Shown here: piece by piece, positions 1-8,467 of the stretch | Numbering within the stretch: position 1 is the stretch's first letter | How the letters are laid out: every line of letters starts with the position of its first letter | Source: JABDBL01 sp963845445 | GTDB lineage: Bacteria > Cyanobacteriota > Vampirovibrionia > Obscuribacterales > Obscuribacteraceae | DNA length: 64,000 bases | Reading direction: 5' to 3' | Assembly (NCBI GenBank): GCA_963845445.1 | Contig: CAWJSE010000002.1 | Span: 1,550,001 to 1,614,000, forward strand | Translations under genes and position numbers: made by a program | Notes under the pieces: generated by a model | What the model was told of the DNA's origin: nothing | Database searches by the model: none | The model's input: only the letters and a program-made list of their open reading frames with translations

Positions 1-25
1 CCAGTACCAAAAATTTGGCTCTAAA

Positions 26-472
26 TCACTGCACGCCTAATAATTGCACTTCAAATATCAGCTTGGCATTTGGTGGAATAACCGGCGGCATACCACCAGG
101 ACCATAACCAAGCGCCGATGGAATAATCAATTTGCGTTTACCACCGACTTTCATGCCAGCCACACCTTCATCCCAACCACGAATGACGCTTCCTTGACCC
201 AAAGCGAATTGAAAGGGCTGCCCTCTGTCTAAAGAGCTATCAAACTTTTTGCCATCTACAAGCCAGCCCGTGTAATGGACCGACACTGTTTGCCCTGGCC
301 GAGCAGTATCTCCCGTACCCACAATCTCATCAACATAAACTAAACCTGTTGCAGTTGTTACTTCACCCATATTTGAGGCTCCTCCTCGAGCTGCCAATGC
401 AATTGGCTGAAAATTACCCAAAAGTGAGATAAGGCTCACTACAACCACTAGTTGACGGTTAATCACACTCAT
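26..472 (-). CDS. FKBP-type peptidyl-prolyl cis-trans isomerase, exported
   Basis: Catalyses cis-trans isomerisation of proline peptide bonds, probably on exported proteins. After a hydrophobic N-terminal signal (VVVVSLISLLG then a small-residue stretch) comes one FKBP domain with the family motifs VSVHYTGWL, FDSS, VIRGWDEGV and a C-terminal LIFEVQLL strand. The length of about 148 aa fits a single-domain secreted FKBP. I start at the ATG at 472, just downstream of a purine-rich AGGA/GGAG stretch. A TTG at 508 would add 12 residues and cannot be excluded. It is transcribed away from the response regulator to its right. Family call is secure; exact start is not. Confidence 0.93.
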   Translation of the reverse strand: MSVINRQLVVVVSLISLLGNFQPIALAARGGASNMGEVTTATGLVYVDEIVGTGDTARPGQTVSVHYTGWLVDGKKFDSSLDRGQPFQFALGQGSVIRGWDEGVAGMKVGGKRKLIIPSALGYGPGGMPPVIPPNAKLIFEVQLLGVQ

Positions 473-649
473 TGCTCCTTTCCTCGACCCAATACCAAAC
501 AGCGACAATTATATCCTCTTAACTTCTTAGCATGTAGAGTATGAGATCCCTCTAGTAAAGTGTCGCAAAGAAGTGGCTCTATCTTAGGTTTCGCTCATTT
601 GTAGTCTAAAACCATTTTCCTCAGACTATCGAACAGCTATATTGTGGCC

Positions 650-1249
650 ATGATAAGGATTATCGTAGTAGACGATCACAATGAGAGCCGCCAACGAATC
701 ATCGGCGAACTTAAAGCCGGCAATTTGATAAATGTTATTGGCGAAGCGCAAACCTCTGACGAAGCTTTACAACTTTCTGAGAAACTTTTACCTGATGTCG
801 TTTTATTAGACCTTCATTTACCGGGACTTCTTAGCCCAACTAGCTTGATACAAAAACTGAGCGCCTTGCGCAATGTCAAAGTTTTAGCCTTTGGAGACAA
901 TAATAAGGCATCCGAAGTGCAGGATCTATTGGAAGCGGGCGCTAGCGGATACATAGTCAAATCAGACAACTCAGTCTTAATACGCATGTCTATTCTTATG
1001 GTGGCCCGTGGCTCAAAAAATATTCTCTCCCCAGCATTGCCTCGTCAGATTAATCGTTTAACCTCCCAGGAGCGGACAATTCTCAGGTATACCGGTCGGA
1101 CGACCAAGCCGCAAAAAGCTGCCGCCGATTTAGGTATTACCGAAAGCCAGCTAAACGACGCCCTCGCCCATCTAGCTACTAAACTAGACCTAGGCACCAT
1201 TGCCGATTTGAAAAAATGGGCAAGAAAAACGGCTTCTGATCGATTATAA
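650..1249 (+). CDS. NarL/FixJ-type response regulator
   Basis: Two-domain DNA-binding response regulator. Counting from ATG 650, the receiver domain spans about residues 1-120 with the acidic pair D8/D9, phospho-acceptor D54 (VVLLDLHLPG) and K104 (GYIVKSD). The C-terminus (about 135-199) is a LuxR-type helix-turn-helix starting LTSQERTIL. The Thr/Ser that normally follows the fourth beta strand is replaced by Gly82 (VLAFGDN), so phospho-signalling may be altered. No histidine kinase lies nearby, so it is an orphan here. A GTG at 644 is an alternative start two codons upstream. Target genes are unknown. Confidence 0.88.
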   Translation: MIRIIVVDDHNESRQRIIGELKAGNLINVIGEAQTSDEALQLSEKLLPDVVLLDLHLPGLLSPTSLIQKLSALRNVKVLAFGDNNKASEVQDLLEAGASGYIVKSDNSVLIRMSILMVARGSKNILSPALPRQINRLTSQERTILRYTGRTTKPQKAAADLGITESQLNDALAHLATKLDLGTIADLKKWARKTASDRL

Positions 1250-1314
1250 TTATCTGACTGAAGTTGCCATTGTTTAATTGGCAACAAAAATATTTTGCAG
1301 CGAGGTTAAGCGCT

Positions 1315-1668
1315 ATGGTTAATTCTGTCGTTTTAGTAGGTCGTGCCGGTCGTGATCCAGAAATGAGATACTTTGAATCAGGCCGCGTCAAAACCAGCTT
1401 CTCAGTAGCAGTAAATAGACCTACAAAAGAAAAAGAAACCGATTGGTTCGACATTGAATTATGGGGCAGACAGGCTGAAATCGCCGGTGAATACGTCCGC
1501 AAAGGTAGTCTAATTGGCGTTGAAGGTCGTCTAGACTTTAACCGTTGGACAAGTGATGATGGCAATAAAAATGTCAAACCAATCATTCAAGCTAGCAATA
1601 TAAGATTACTGGGCAGCAAAAAAGACAGCGCAGGCGGTAGTTCTGATTTTCCCGCTGGCGATAATTAA
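1315..1668 (+). CDS. ssb: Single-stranded DNA-binding protein
   Basis: Binds single-stranded DNA in replication, recombination and repair. The 117-residue product is almost entirely one OB fold, beginning MVNSVVLVGRAGRDPEMRYF and containing DWFDIELWGRQAE and KGSLIGVEGRL. It ends in a short Ser/Gly/Asp tail (SSDFPAGDN) that lacks the canonical DDDIPF tip used by many SSBs to recruit partner proteins. I chose ATG 1315 because GAGG lies eight bases upstream and the SSB alignment starts there; the longer frame from 1264 adds non-homologous residues. The RYFESG/WGRQA style resembles cyanobacterial SSBs. Confidence 0.93.
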   Translation: MVNSVVLVGRAGRDPEMRYFESGRVKTSFSVAVNRPTKEKETDWFDIELWGRQAEIAGEYVRKGSLIGVEGRLDFNRWTSDDGNKNVKPIIQASNIRLLGSKKDSAGGSSDFPAGDN

Positions 1669-1718
1669 CATTTGATAGAGAAGCATCTAGCAACTAAAGA
1701 TGTCTGCAACTAAGAATA

Positions 1719-2330
1719 TTGGTAAAAATACTCGATCTCACAAAACCTCTTGATAACTTGCTGGAGATTTATAGCCATAAAAGCTATAGGGATCCAGATT
1801 TTTCATGTGTCGAGTGGTCCTCGATAGAGACACAAGGCTACCGTGTGTCAGCAATTGCTCTGGGCACGCAGACTGGTACACATATTGACGCACCTTCTCA
1901 CTTCAATGTTTCAGGAAAATGTCTTGAAGATCTTCCACTGGAAAACTTGATGGGACAATACTTTCTTATTGATTTACCAAAAAATGTCAATGAAAGTGAA
2001 GCGGCGTCACTTACCGCTCCGTACCATAAAGAAAAAATATTCTTTCTGCGCTCTCATAAATCCGGATCATCGACGCTCTCACCCAATGCTTTGAATGTCC
2101 TGCTCAGTTTGGCAGCATCTGTCTGGGTTCTTGCAGGTGAAATCGTTATAGAGAATTCTGATGCCTTAGAGTTCCATCGACGTATTGCTCTTCGAAGCAA
2201 ATATCTTATCGAAAACTTAAATAGTAGCTATGCCCGTCAAGTTAAAGTGGGAGGCGAATTATTTGCCCTTCCTCTTGCCCTGGTAGGAACAAGCGGCGCG
2301 CCTTGTCGGGTTCTAGTGAGGGAATCCTAA
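1719..2330 (+). CDS. Cyclase-family hydrolase (kynurenine formamidase-like fold)
   Basis: Member of the metal-dependent cyclase family (Pfam Cyclase, PF04199), which includes bacterial kynurenine formamidases and other amide or lactone hydrolases. The signature GTQTGTHIDAPSHF matches the family metal-binding HxGTHxDxPxH motif around residues 50-63, although the first His position is Gln here. A C-terminal GTSGAPCRVL also fits. At 203 aa it has the usual length. The only sensible start is TTG 1719, since an in-frame stop lies 24 bases upstream. Substrate cannot be told from sequence. It lies between ssb and folE2 on the same strand. Confidence 0.78.
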   Translation: MVKILDLTKPLDNLLEIYSHKSYRDPDFSCVEWSSIETQGYRVSAIALGTQTGTHIDAPSHFNVSGKCLEDLPLENLMGQYFLIDLPKNVNESEAASLTAPYHKEKIFFLRSHKSGSSTLSPNALNVLLSLAASVWVLAGEIVIENSDALEFHRRIALRSKYLIENLNSSYARQVKVGGELFALPLALVGTSGAPCRVLVRES

Positions 2331-2452
2331 GCATCCGTCGATACTTAAAGAAGCACGAAACATAAAGACCTTATTAAAGCTAGGCCTTCTACTCCATAAG
2401 CTCAGAAAGGAATGGCTATATAATAGTTCTTTCCAATAGCCTCTAATCTGCG

Positions 2453-3412
2453 GTGTTTATCAAAGTGGTTCCAAAACTTTTAATTGAAAATATTAATACA
2501 AAGTCTTTTGTAGACATACCGGCCTCCTTACCAGCTGTCAAATTTCCCTTGCCTAAAGTAGGCATAACTAATCGCCCGCATTATATTCATGTTCAAGATC
2601 CGTTCACTCAAGAAGCAACTCGTCTTTTTAGTAATATAAAGATATTTTTTAGTCTAAGAGCCGATCAACGCGGGCTGCATATGTCGCGCATCGAAGAATG
2701 CTTGTATGACATATCGGCAGAGAAAAACTTGTCGCTGCCTGACTGGATTGATAAGTTAGCCGAACAATTATTGATAAAACAAGCGCAGAATAAATGTGTT
2801 GTAGATATTGAAACTCATTATGAAAAAACCATCGAAAAAAACACATCTCAAATCCCTAGTCACGAATTAATCAAGCTCCATACAAGCATTACAAAAGAAG
2901 AGTCCGCCACCAGTAAATGGGTCGGTGTGGAAGTACCCTTTATTAATGCCTGCCCGTGCACACAACGCTGGGGCATGCGTGACTTTCACAAAAAATTGAT
3001 TGATGCCGGCTATGATAGGGCTAAAGCCGAAGAATTGATGCTTATGGCACCATTGCAGGCTCACACAAATCTTGGTCGAGCAAAGCTGAAGATTCACAGT
3101 TCGGCAATCACCCACAAACAAATCTATGATGTATTAGATAATTCTGTTCCTATCGTACGCGAACTTCTTAAAGGCATGGACGAACACGCCGTGGTGCGAG
3201 AAGTTCATCGACAAGGACAATTCTGCGAAGATAATGCCAGATCTATTGTACAAACACTTTGCCACCACTTAGATGGCGTCATTGATAATGACGTGCTGAT
3301 GGAAATCGTGGTTGAAGTTGACGAAAGCGTCCACTCTCACAATCTTTATGCTGAAATAGTCTCTAATTTTGGTGATCTTAAAGACGATATTATTAATTCG
3401 CAAGCAGACTAA
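2453..3412 (+). CDS. folE2: GTP cyclohydrolase FolE2 (type IB)
   Basis: Converts GTP to 7,8-dihydroneopterin triphosphate, the first step toward tetrahydrofolate and some modified tRNA bases. Family features are the DQRGLHMSRIEE block near residue 80, GVEVPFINACPCTQRWG around 158-174 with the conserved metal-binding Cys, and QAHTNLGRAKLKI near 205. Its 319 aa length is normal. This is the FolE-independent isozyme family, typically able to work with metals other than zinc. The start codon is GTG at 2453. No canonical folE is in the window. Confidence 0.92.
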   Translation: MFIKVVPKLLIENINTKSFVDIPASLPAVKFPLPKVGITNRPHYIHVQDPFTQEATRLFSNIKIFFSLRADQRGLHMSRIEECLYDISAEKNLSLPDWIDKLAEQLLIKQAQNKCVVDIETHYEKTIEKNTSQIPSHELIKLHTSITKEESATSKWVGVEVPFINACPCTQRWGMRDFHKKLIDAGYDRAKAEELMLMAPLQAHTNLGRAKLKIHSSAITHKQIYDVLDNSVPIVRELLKGMDEHAVVREVHRQGQFCEDNARSIVQTLCHHLDGVIDNDVLMEIVVEVDESVHSHNLYAEIVSNFGDLKDDIINSQAD

Positions 3413-3502
3413 GATTGCTAGCTCCGCTGCCTGGGAATATTGATATTACAAGTATCCTTCTATCGATGATATTTTTGTCAAAATGCACTGGGCGAGGCTC
3501 CG

Positions 3503-3685
3503 ATGACCGACGAGCACGTTGAAAAAGGTACGCCATCGTCTCAGCAAAGACCGATGTTTGTTTTTGACAATTTCGGAATAATTGGGCTGGCATTTATGAT
3601 CATAATGACATGGCTATCCTATACTGCCACAGTTGAACTGAAGCCAATTCTAAGTAAAATTTTTCAATCAAATACTAAACGCTGA
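3503..3685 (+). CDS. Small single-span membrane protein, hypothetical
   Basis: A 60-residue protein of unknown function. It has a hydrophilic N-terminus, one transmembrane helix (about residues 24-43, GIIGLAFMIIMTW and following) and a basic C-terminus ending NTKR. It starts with ATG 3503 and has GAGG seven bases upstream. It lies downstream of folE2 and convergent with the decayed solute-binding gene. It could be spurious, but the ribosome-binding site and clean membrane segment favour a real gene. Confidence 0.5.
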   Translation: MTDEHVEKGTPSSQQRPMFVFDNFGIIGLAFMIIMTWLSYTATVELKPILSKIFQSNTKR

Positions 3686-3709
3686 GCACTAACTTGGCCA
3701 GGCATGCCT

Positions 3710-4025
3710 TTACTTTAACGCATACGGACGCTTAACCGGAATCAAAAAACCCATATCATATTTTGCTTTATATTTAGCGATTAACTTATCCATCTTGCCA
3801 CTGTCTATAAGCTGATCGATGGCTGTATTTAGTACGTGCAACAATTGTTCTTCGTCGATATCTACGGCTATAGTGTTTCGAAGCACCGGCAGTGGCACTG
3901 TTGAGCATCACTCGTTCATAGGCTGTTTCGCTTTTATTTGTTACCAGTTTACTTGGTGAAAGAAAGAAATTCTGTATAACTAGTGTTATCAATACAGCAA
4001 GAATTACTAACCAAAAATTCTTCAT
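3710..4025 (-). pseudogene. Remnant of a family-3 extracellular solute-binding protein
   Basis: The start codes for a membrane anchor and the N-terminal lead of a solute-binding protein (MKNFWLVILAVLITLV ... SETAYERVM). It then goes out of frame near 3895-3905. A second frame reads LNTAIDQLIDSGKMDKLIAKY, which resembles the C-terminal helix of amino-acid-type solute-binding proteins (SBP_bac_3). The roughly 200 residues that should form the ligand-binding lobes are missing, so this looks like an internal deletion plus a frame change. Family assignment is by motif resemblance only. It sits just downstream of yqeK on the same strand. Confidence 0.55.
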
Positions 4026-4036
4026 CGATCGTTTCT

Positions 4037-4675
4037 CTAATTACCCACCTTACTCTGGCATATTTTTAAATAATAATCTCTTACTGCCACTGTTTTTGGA
4101 TGAATTGCTTTGCCGATTTGAGCAAGGTATTCCAAACTGCTTTGGCAGGCAATAAGAATTGCTTTATCTAGAGGCAAAATATTATCACGAACTGAAGTTA
4201 CTTTAATTGGCTCTCTAATCGGATCAGCATATTCATCCGGCCGCCCTGGCTCAATTGCATCGGCAAGAAAAACAATTTTAGAAAGCAATGTCATGTTTAC
4301 AGCTCCTAAAGTATGCTCAGCGATTGCGTTTAAAATTTCCTGATCTTCCAAGCCAAAGGTACGTCTAACAAATTGTGCCGCTACAGGACCATGCAATAAA
4401 TGACCATTTTGTTCTTCCACGGGATCCAATTGCAAACCATAAGCTTTTGCTTGTTCGATCAGTTCCTTATCTTTCACTTCCTTACAGGCATCGTGCAACC
4501 AGCCGGCCAATTCGGCTTTGTAAGCCAATTCACGATCCTGGCTAAATTGCTCAGCCAGCTTTTTTGCAGTCTGAGCCACGCCGACAATGTGACTAAACCG
4601 CTTTTGCGAAACTCTTTCTTTCACCCAGTTTTGCACATATTTCAAATCATCCAAGGGTGGTGGAATATGTTTCAT
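4037..4675 (-). CDS. yqeK: HD-domain hydrolase YqeK (diadenosine tetraphosphatase-type)
   Basis: YqeK-family HD hydrolases cleave diadenosine tetraphosphate symmetrically. The metal-binding HD signature is visible: FSHIVGVAQTAKKLAEQ, then GWLHDACKE, a later His in HGPVAAQFV, and AIAEHTLG. The ATG at 4675 overlaps the nadD stop codon as ATGA, which indicates translational coupling and fixes the start; the longer frame would run back into nadD. The nadD-yqeK pairing is a common bacterial arrangement. Length of 212 aa is typical. Confidence 0.9.
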   Translation of the reverse strand: MKHIPPPLDDLKYVQNWVKERVSQKRFSHIVGVAQTAKKLAEQFSQDRELAYKAELAGWLHDACKEVKDKELIEQAKAYGLQLDPVEEQNGHLLHGPVAAQFVRRTFGLEDQEILNAIAEHTLGAVNMTLLSKIVFLADAIEPGRPDEYADPIREPIKVTSVRDNILPLDKAILIACQSSLEYLAQIGKAIHPKTVAVRDYYLKICQSKVGN

Positions 4676-5283
4676 TTGAAGTATTTCTCTCTTTCTAGGA
4701 GCTGCCAAACTTTTTCGGGCACCATATAACGTACCGTTTTCTCTTGCTTTATCCGCTGTCTTATCTCCGAACTAGCAATATCCATCAGCGGTGAATCTAT
4801 TAGGGCATACTTGATTTTAGAAAGAACAACATGTTCTTCTATGGTAAACATACTTGCCTCGTTGTTTCCGCCTTTATTAGGCAAACGACGTGGAGCAATC
4901 AGCAATTTGCAAGATTGAACAATTTCATCAAATCGATACCAGGTAGGTAAATGAATGATATTATCAGCACCGAGCATTAGATTGACATTAAAGTCCCCTT
5001 TAAAATGCTCTATCGTTTCAATCGTATATGACTGTCCCGGTCTCGCCAATTCTATTCCGCAGGCATTAAACTTTTCATTGTCTGATACCGCTTGTGACAC
5101 CATTTCATGCCGTACTTCCCCAGGAAGAAGTAAATCCTGACGATGGGGCGGGCGAGGACTAGTAACAAAATAGATTTTGTGCAAGTTAAATTGATCGCAC
5201 GCACATTGCGCTAAAAGCAAATGAGCATTATGAATCGGGTTGAAAGTACCGCAGAAAAGACCAATTTCAAGCTTGCTATTCAA
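4672..5283 (-). CDS. nadD: Nicotinate-nucleotide adenylyltransferase
   Basis: Transfers AMP from ATP to nicotinate mononucleotide, giving deamido-NAD in NAD biosynthesis. The nucleotidyltransferase motif GLFCGTFNPIHNAH is at residues 8-21, LGADNIIHLPTW in the middle, and the second ATP-binding motif SSEIRQRIK near residue 183. Length of 203 aa is standard. It starts three bases after the alr stop and overlaps yqeK, so alr, nadD and yqeK are very probably one transcript. Confidence 0.95.
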   Translation of the reverse strand: MNSKLEIGLFCGTFNPIHNAHLLLAQCACDQFNLHKIYFVTSPRPPHRQDLLLPGEVRHEMVSQAVSDNEKFNACGIELARPGQSYTIETIEHFKGDFNVNLMLGADNIIHLPTWYRFDEIVQSCKLLIAPRRLPNKGGNNEASMFTIEEHVVLSKIKYALIDSPLMDIASSEIRQRIKQEKTVRYMVPEKVWQLLEREKYFK

Positions 5284-5285
5284 AA

Positions 5286-6551
5286 CTACTTACCTTTCTT
5301 CTCGGCTTCAATAGCATGTTTTTGCAATTGCTCTGTGAATTCCTTTCTTGTATACATTCGTGGCAAGCGTGCCTTGAGCCTGCAAGCTAATTCATAAGTA
5401 ATTGTGTCAAGCTGTTTGGCCCAATCTGCCAAATAGAGTTTAGTTTCATCTACTGCGTGCTTTTTTTTCGACAACACAGCATAATCATCAGAACCTATAA
5501 GGGTTATTACATCCCCTTCTTTGGCTGAGGGAACATCTGTTATATCAAACAACATTTGGTCCATACTAATTGTGCCCACTTGATCGATAACTTTGTTATG
5601 CAACAAACCCTTCATCTTATTAGATAATCTTCGGCCAACTCCATCGGCATAACCAATAGGTATATTTGCCAATCGGCTTTCTCTAGTGGCTTTCCACGTT
5701 AAACCATAACCAACTGATTCACCTTTATTTATTATATTCATTTGATTAATGCGGCCCCTGACTGACATGATAGGTAATAGATTAGCAGAAACAGTCTGTG
5801 CTTCCAGTCCGTATATGCTGATGCCGATGCGCACCAGGTCATAATAAGTAGAGGGGAAACGCAAAGCCGCTTCTGCAGAAGCAAGATGACAAAACCCAGG
5901 CCGGCATTTTTGGCTGCTCACAATTTCGGTAAACTTATCAAAAAGCTTCTTTTGCTTTGTGCTGTCAACATCATCGCTAGCCATAGCTAAATGACTGAAC
6001 ACACTGACCAATTTGAACTTTTCATTGGCATTCAAAACTTCTAAAGCTTTGCAAAAATCAACTTCATTCATTCCTAAGCGATGCATACCTGTATCTACTT
6101 TCAAATGCACAGGTACAATGCGAGTATCATCCTGCAACGTTTCGATTATTCCTTGTAATTGGGTCAATGAGCTAATTGTTAAATCAAGTCTTTTGTCCAT
6201 TGCTTTCTTCACCGCCCATAAAGGTATAGGACTGAGAATGAGAATAGGTAATTTGCAATAGGCTTCCCTGAGCTCGCTGCCTTCATCTGCTGAAGCTACG
6301 CCAAGCCATGACACTCCGCAAGCAGCTAATACCTGCGATACTTTGACCGCGCCATGCCCGTATGCGTCAGCTTTTACGATGCCCATGACTTGTGGCATAG
6401 CCAAACCCTCTCGTTCAGCGTTTTCTTTTAATTGGGCTTTGATTATTTGTAAATTTGATTCCAGCTGATTTAAATCTATTTCAACCCAAGCATCTCTGGC
6501 AATTGAGTCTCCACCATAACTTGATCGAGGCGAATAAGGTGAGGAAGTCAT
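5286..6551 (-). CDS. alr: Alanine racemase
   Basis: PLP enzyme that interconverts L- and D-alanine for peptidoglycan synthesis. The PLP lysine is K60 in MGIVKADAYGHGAVKV. The substrate-side tyrosine lies in SVGYGLTWKA, and GTISMDQMLFDITD marks the C-terminal beta domain. At 421 aa it is slightly longer than average because of an N-terminal Ser/Tyr-rich extension (SPYSPRSSYGG) and a Lys-rich tail. First gene of the alr-nadD-yqeK operon, divergent from the HU gene across 360 bp. Confidence 0.95.
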   Translation of the reverse strand: MTSSPYSPRSSYGGDSIARDAWVEIDLNQLESNLQIIKAQLKENAEREGLAMPQVMGIVKADAYGHGAVKVSQVLAACGVSWLGVASADEGSELREAYCKLPILILSPIPLWAVKKAMDKRLDLTISSLTQLQGIIETLQDDTRIVPVHLKVDTGMHRLGMNEVDFCKALEVLNANEKFKLVSVFSHLAMASDDVDSTKQKKLFDKFTEIVSSQKCRPGFCHLASAEAALRFPSTYYDLVRIGISIYGLEAQTVSANLLPIMSVRGRINQMNIINKGESVGYGLTWKATRESRLANIPIGYADGVGRRLSNKMKGLLHNKVIDQVGTISMDQMLFDITDVPSAKEGDVITLIGSDDYAVLSKKKHAVDETKLYLADWAKQLDTITYELACRLKARLPRMYTRKEFTEQLQKHAIEAEKKGK

Positions 6552-6912
6552 GATTGCCTTTATCTATAGGTCTATAGTGTCCAATAATCTAAGTAACATT
6601 GTATAAATGCTAGCATTATCCAGATTTAATTGCTTTCAATGCATGGCTAAAGCCTTGACTGTAAACTCATGGTGGAAAGGCGTTTAGCTATTTATTAAGG
6701 AAACTAAAAAGGGCGTTTCTTTAGGCTGGCGGCGGGGTCAGGAGACTATACAAATGAACAATATATGAGACAATGCATAAAATCTTTGTACCGAAGTGCA
6801 AGTAGTAACAACTAAAATCGCTATTCGGAATAAAAACGAATCGTTTGATTGTACTTAGTTGTTCAAACTATCACTTATTATTTTCACAGTCAACCTAAGG
6901 AGTGCATGGACC
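6552..6912. other. Divergent intergenic region alr / HU
   Basis: About 360 bp with no credible gene. It must hold the alr promoter (minus strand) and the HU promoter (plus strand). A weak sigma-70-like pair for HU, TTGATT at 6845 and TATCAC at 6869 with an 18-base spacer, is the only candidate I can point to. AAGGAG near 6897 is the HU ribosome-binding site. No terminator or RNA gene recognised. Confidence 0.4.
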
Positions 6913-7194
6913 TTGAATAAAGCTGAATTAGTAGAAGTCGTATCTAAAGAAACAGATGCAACAAAAAAAGATGTTGAGCTCGTAATCAACAAGATGATGG
7001 AAACCATTATCAAACATGTTTCGAGCGGAGACAAAGTCACTCTGGTTGGTTTTGGCACTTTTGAAGCAAGACAACGTAAAGCACGTACCGGCCGCAATCC
7101 GAAGACTAATCAACCTTTGCAAATACCAGCTAAACGTGTTCCTGGATTTAAAGTCGGTAAGGAATTCGGTGACGCTGTAAATAAAAAGCGTTAA
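6913..7194 (+). CDS. HU-family DNA-binding protein
   Basis: Histone-like dimeric protein that bends and compacts DNA. It begins LNKAELVEVVSKET and carries the HU signature VGFGTFEARQRKARTGRNP near residues 45-63, then IPAKRVPGFKVGKEF. It seems to use TTG at 6913, since the HU alignment starts there, AAGGAG lies about ten bases upstream and the nearby ATG at 6906 is out of frame with an early stop. The 93-residue length is normal. A second, tailed HU is encoded at 30939. Confidence 0.93.
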   Translation: MNKAELVEVVSKETDATKKDVELVINKMMETIIKHVSSGDKVTLVGFGTFEARQRKARTGRNPKTNQPLQIPAKRVPGFKVGKEFGDAVNKKR

Positions 7195-7253
7195 AAGTTT
7201 GTCTGCTAAAATATCTGATGAGTTGGCAAGGCATAATATGTCAAGCTTAGGCA

Positions 7254-8300
7254 TTGGTTATAGGCGCATTAAGGCAAACTGAGCAAAACAGGGCAGCGCT
7301 AAATGGGGGTCGGTTGAAATTACCTAGGGTAGCGGTTGTCGGTTGCGGAAATTGGGGCAAAAATCTAGTTCGCAATTTTGCTCAACTGGGAGCACTTGCT
7401 GCCGTTTGCGATAGTGACGAACAACGTCTACTAATTGCAGAACAAGAGAACAAAGATCTCCGAACGACTACACAATTTCAAGACTTGTTGGATGATCCAC
7501 AAATATCGGCAATCGTTGTTGCTAGTCCGAGTGATACGCACTTTGATTTGGCTAAACGCGCTTTGCTTGCCAATAAACACGTTTATGTTGAGAAACCCCT
7601 TGCCCGAGATGTCAATCACGCTAAAGAATTGGACGCATTAGCCACTGAGCGAAATCTAGTATTAATGGTGGGACATTTACTTCTATATCATCCTGCAGTT
7701 AATTGCCTAAAGCAGCTAATTGCATCTGGTGAATTAGGAGAGCTTCTTTTTGTCCGCTCAGACCGCATGAACTTCAATACCTCCAGACGTGACTGGAGCG
7801 TTTTATGGGACCTAGCTCCTCATGACATTTCCATGATGAGTTATTTGCTTGATTGCGAGACCACTCAAGTTAACCGTGTGGGAGGCTGGGATACTTTGCG
7901 TGATGGACTGGTAGATGTTGCCTATCTCGATCTTTCCTTCACTGTAAGGGGGCGCAATATTCCTGGACAGATAAGAAACAGTTGGATTGATCCCCAAAAA
8001 GTGGTTCGCTTAACTGTAAACGGATCATTGAAAAGCGCTGTTCTCAATGACACCCAAGCTTCAAATAAATTAGCGCTGCACAGCCTTACCTCAGAAGGCC
8101 GCATGATAGTTGAGTACCCAATTTACCCTGCCTCCGAGCCGTTACATTTAGAGTGTGAACACTTTTTAGAATGCCTTTCTACCGGTGAGCGCCCACGAAC
8201 TGATGCAAACAATGCTTATCAGGTAGTAAGCATTCTTTCTGAAGTTGAGCAACGTCTCAAACGCCGACCAACACATGTAGCACCGGTACAAATCAGATAA
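7254..8300 (+). CDS. Gfo/Idh/MocA-family NAD(P)-dependent oxidoreductase
   Basis: Rossmann-fold sugar or cyclitol dehydrogenase family. The nucleotide-binding motif VAVVGCGNWGKNLVRNF lies near residues 26-42, and the family catalytic lysine is in HVYVEKPLARD. The C-terminal half (RSDRMNFNTSRRDWSVLWDL, then APHDISMM) forms the substrate domain. Such GNWGKN proteins are often UDP-sugar or inositol dehydrogenases, but the substrate is not predictable here. The start is uncertain: TTG 7254 is used, while an internal TTG at 7314 just before the Rossmann strand is possible. Confidence 0.85.
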   Translation: MVIGALRQTEQNRAALNGGRLKLPRVAVVGCGNWGKNLVRNFAQLGALAAVCDSDEQRLLIAEQENKDLRTTTQFQDLLDDPQISAIVVASPSDTHFDLAKRALLANKHVYVEKPLARDVNHAKELDALATERNLVLMVGHLLLYHPAVNCLKQLIASGELGELLFVRSDRMNFNTSRRDWSVLWDLAPHDISMMSYLLDCETTQVNRVGGWDTLRDGLVDVAYLDLSFTVRGRNIPGQIRNSWIDPQKVVRLTVNGSLKSAVLNDTQASNKLALHSLTSEGRMIVEYPIYPASEPLHLECEHFLECLSTGERPRTDANNAYQVVSILSEVEQRLKRRPTHVAPVQIR

Positions 8301-8376
8301 TTAAGTGCTCTGTAACTTCTTCGCCACAGCAAACCAAGCAAATCCGGAGCAGGGCTTATAATGTAAGCTGCTACCT

Positions 8377-8451
8377 GCGGGAGTAATTCAGTGGTAGAAT
8401 GTCTCCTTGCCAAGGAGAATGTCGCGAGTTCGAGCCTCGTCTCCCGCTCCA
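8377..8451 (+). tRNA. tRNA-Gly (GCC)
   Basis: Complete cloverleaf. The acceptor stem GCGGGAG pairs with CTCCCGC (8441-8447). The D arm contains AGTGGTAGAA. The anticodon stem CTCC/GGAG encloses TTGCCAA with anticodon GCC. The T arm is GCGAG-TTCGAGC-CTCGT. Discriminator T is followed by an encoded CCA at 8449-8451. Its 3' end is partly repeated in degraded form at 9591-9620. Confidence 0.95.
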
Positions 8452-8465
8452 CTTTCTAAATTCTA
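8436..8465 (+). repeat. tRNA-Gly 3'-end direct repeat, intact copy
   Basis: The T-arm end, acceptor strand and CCA of tRNA-Gly plus about 14 bases of downstream flank. The same stretch recurs in degraded form at 9591-9620, matching at most positions, with the early differences being C/T or G/A changes. The two copies bracket a single gene, an arrangement like the ends of a small tRNA-integrated element or a partial tRNA duplication. Confidence 0.5.
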
Positions 8466-8467
8466 AG

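Noticed and set aside
1179..1586. Open frame on the minus strand across ssb and the response regulator
   Set aside because: It lies antisense to two confident genes, has no ribosome-binding site and no recognisable domain.
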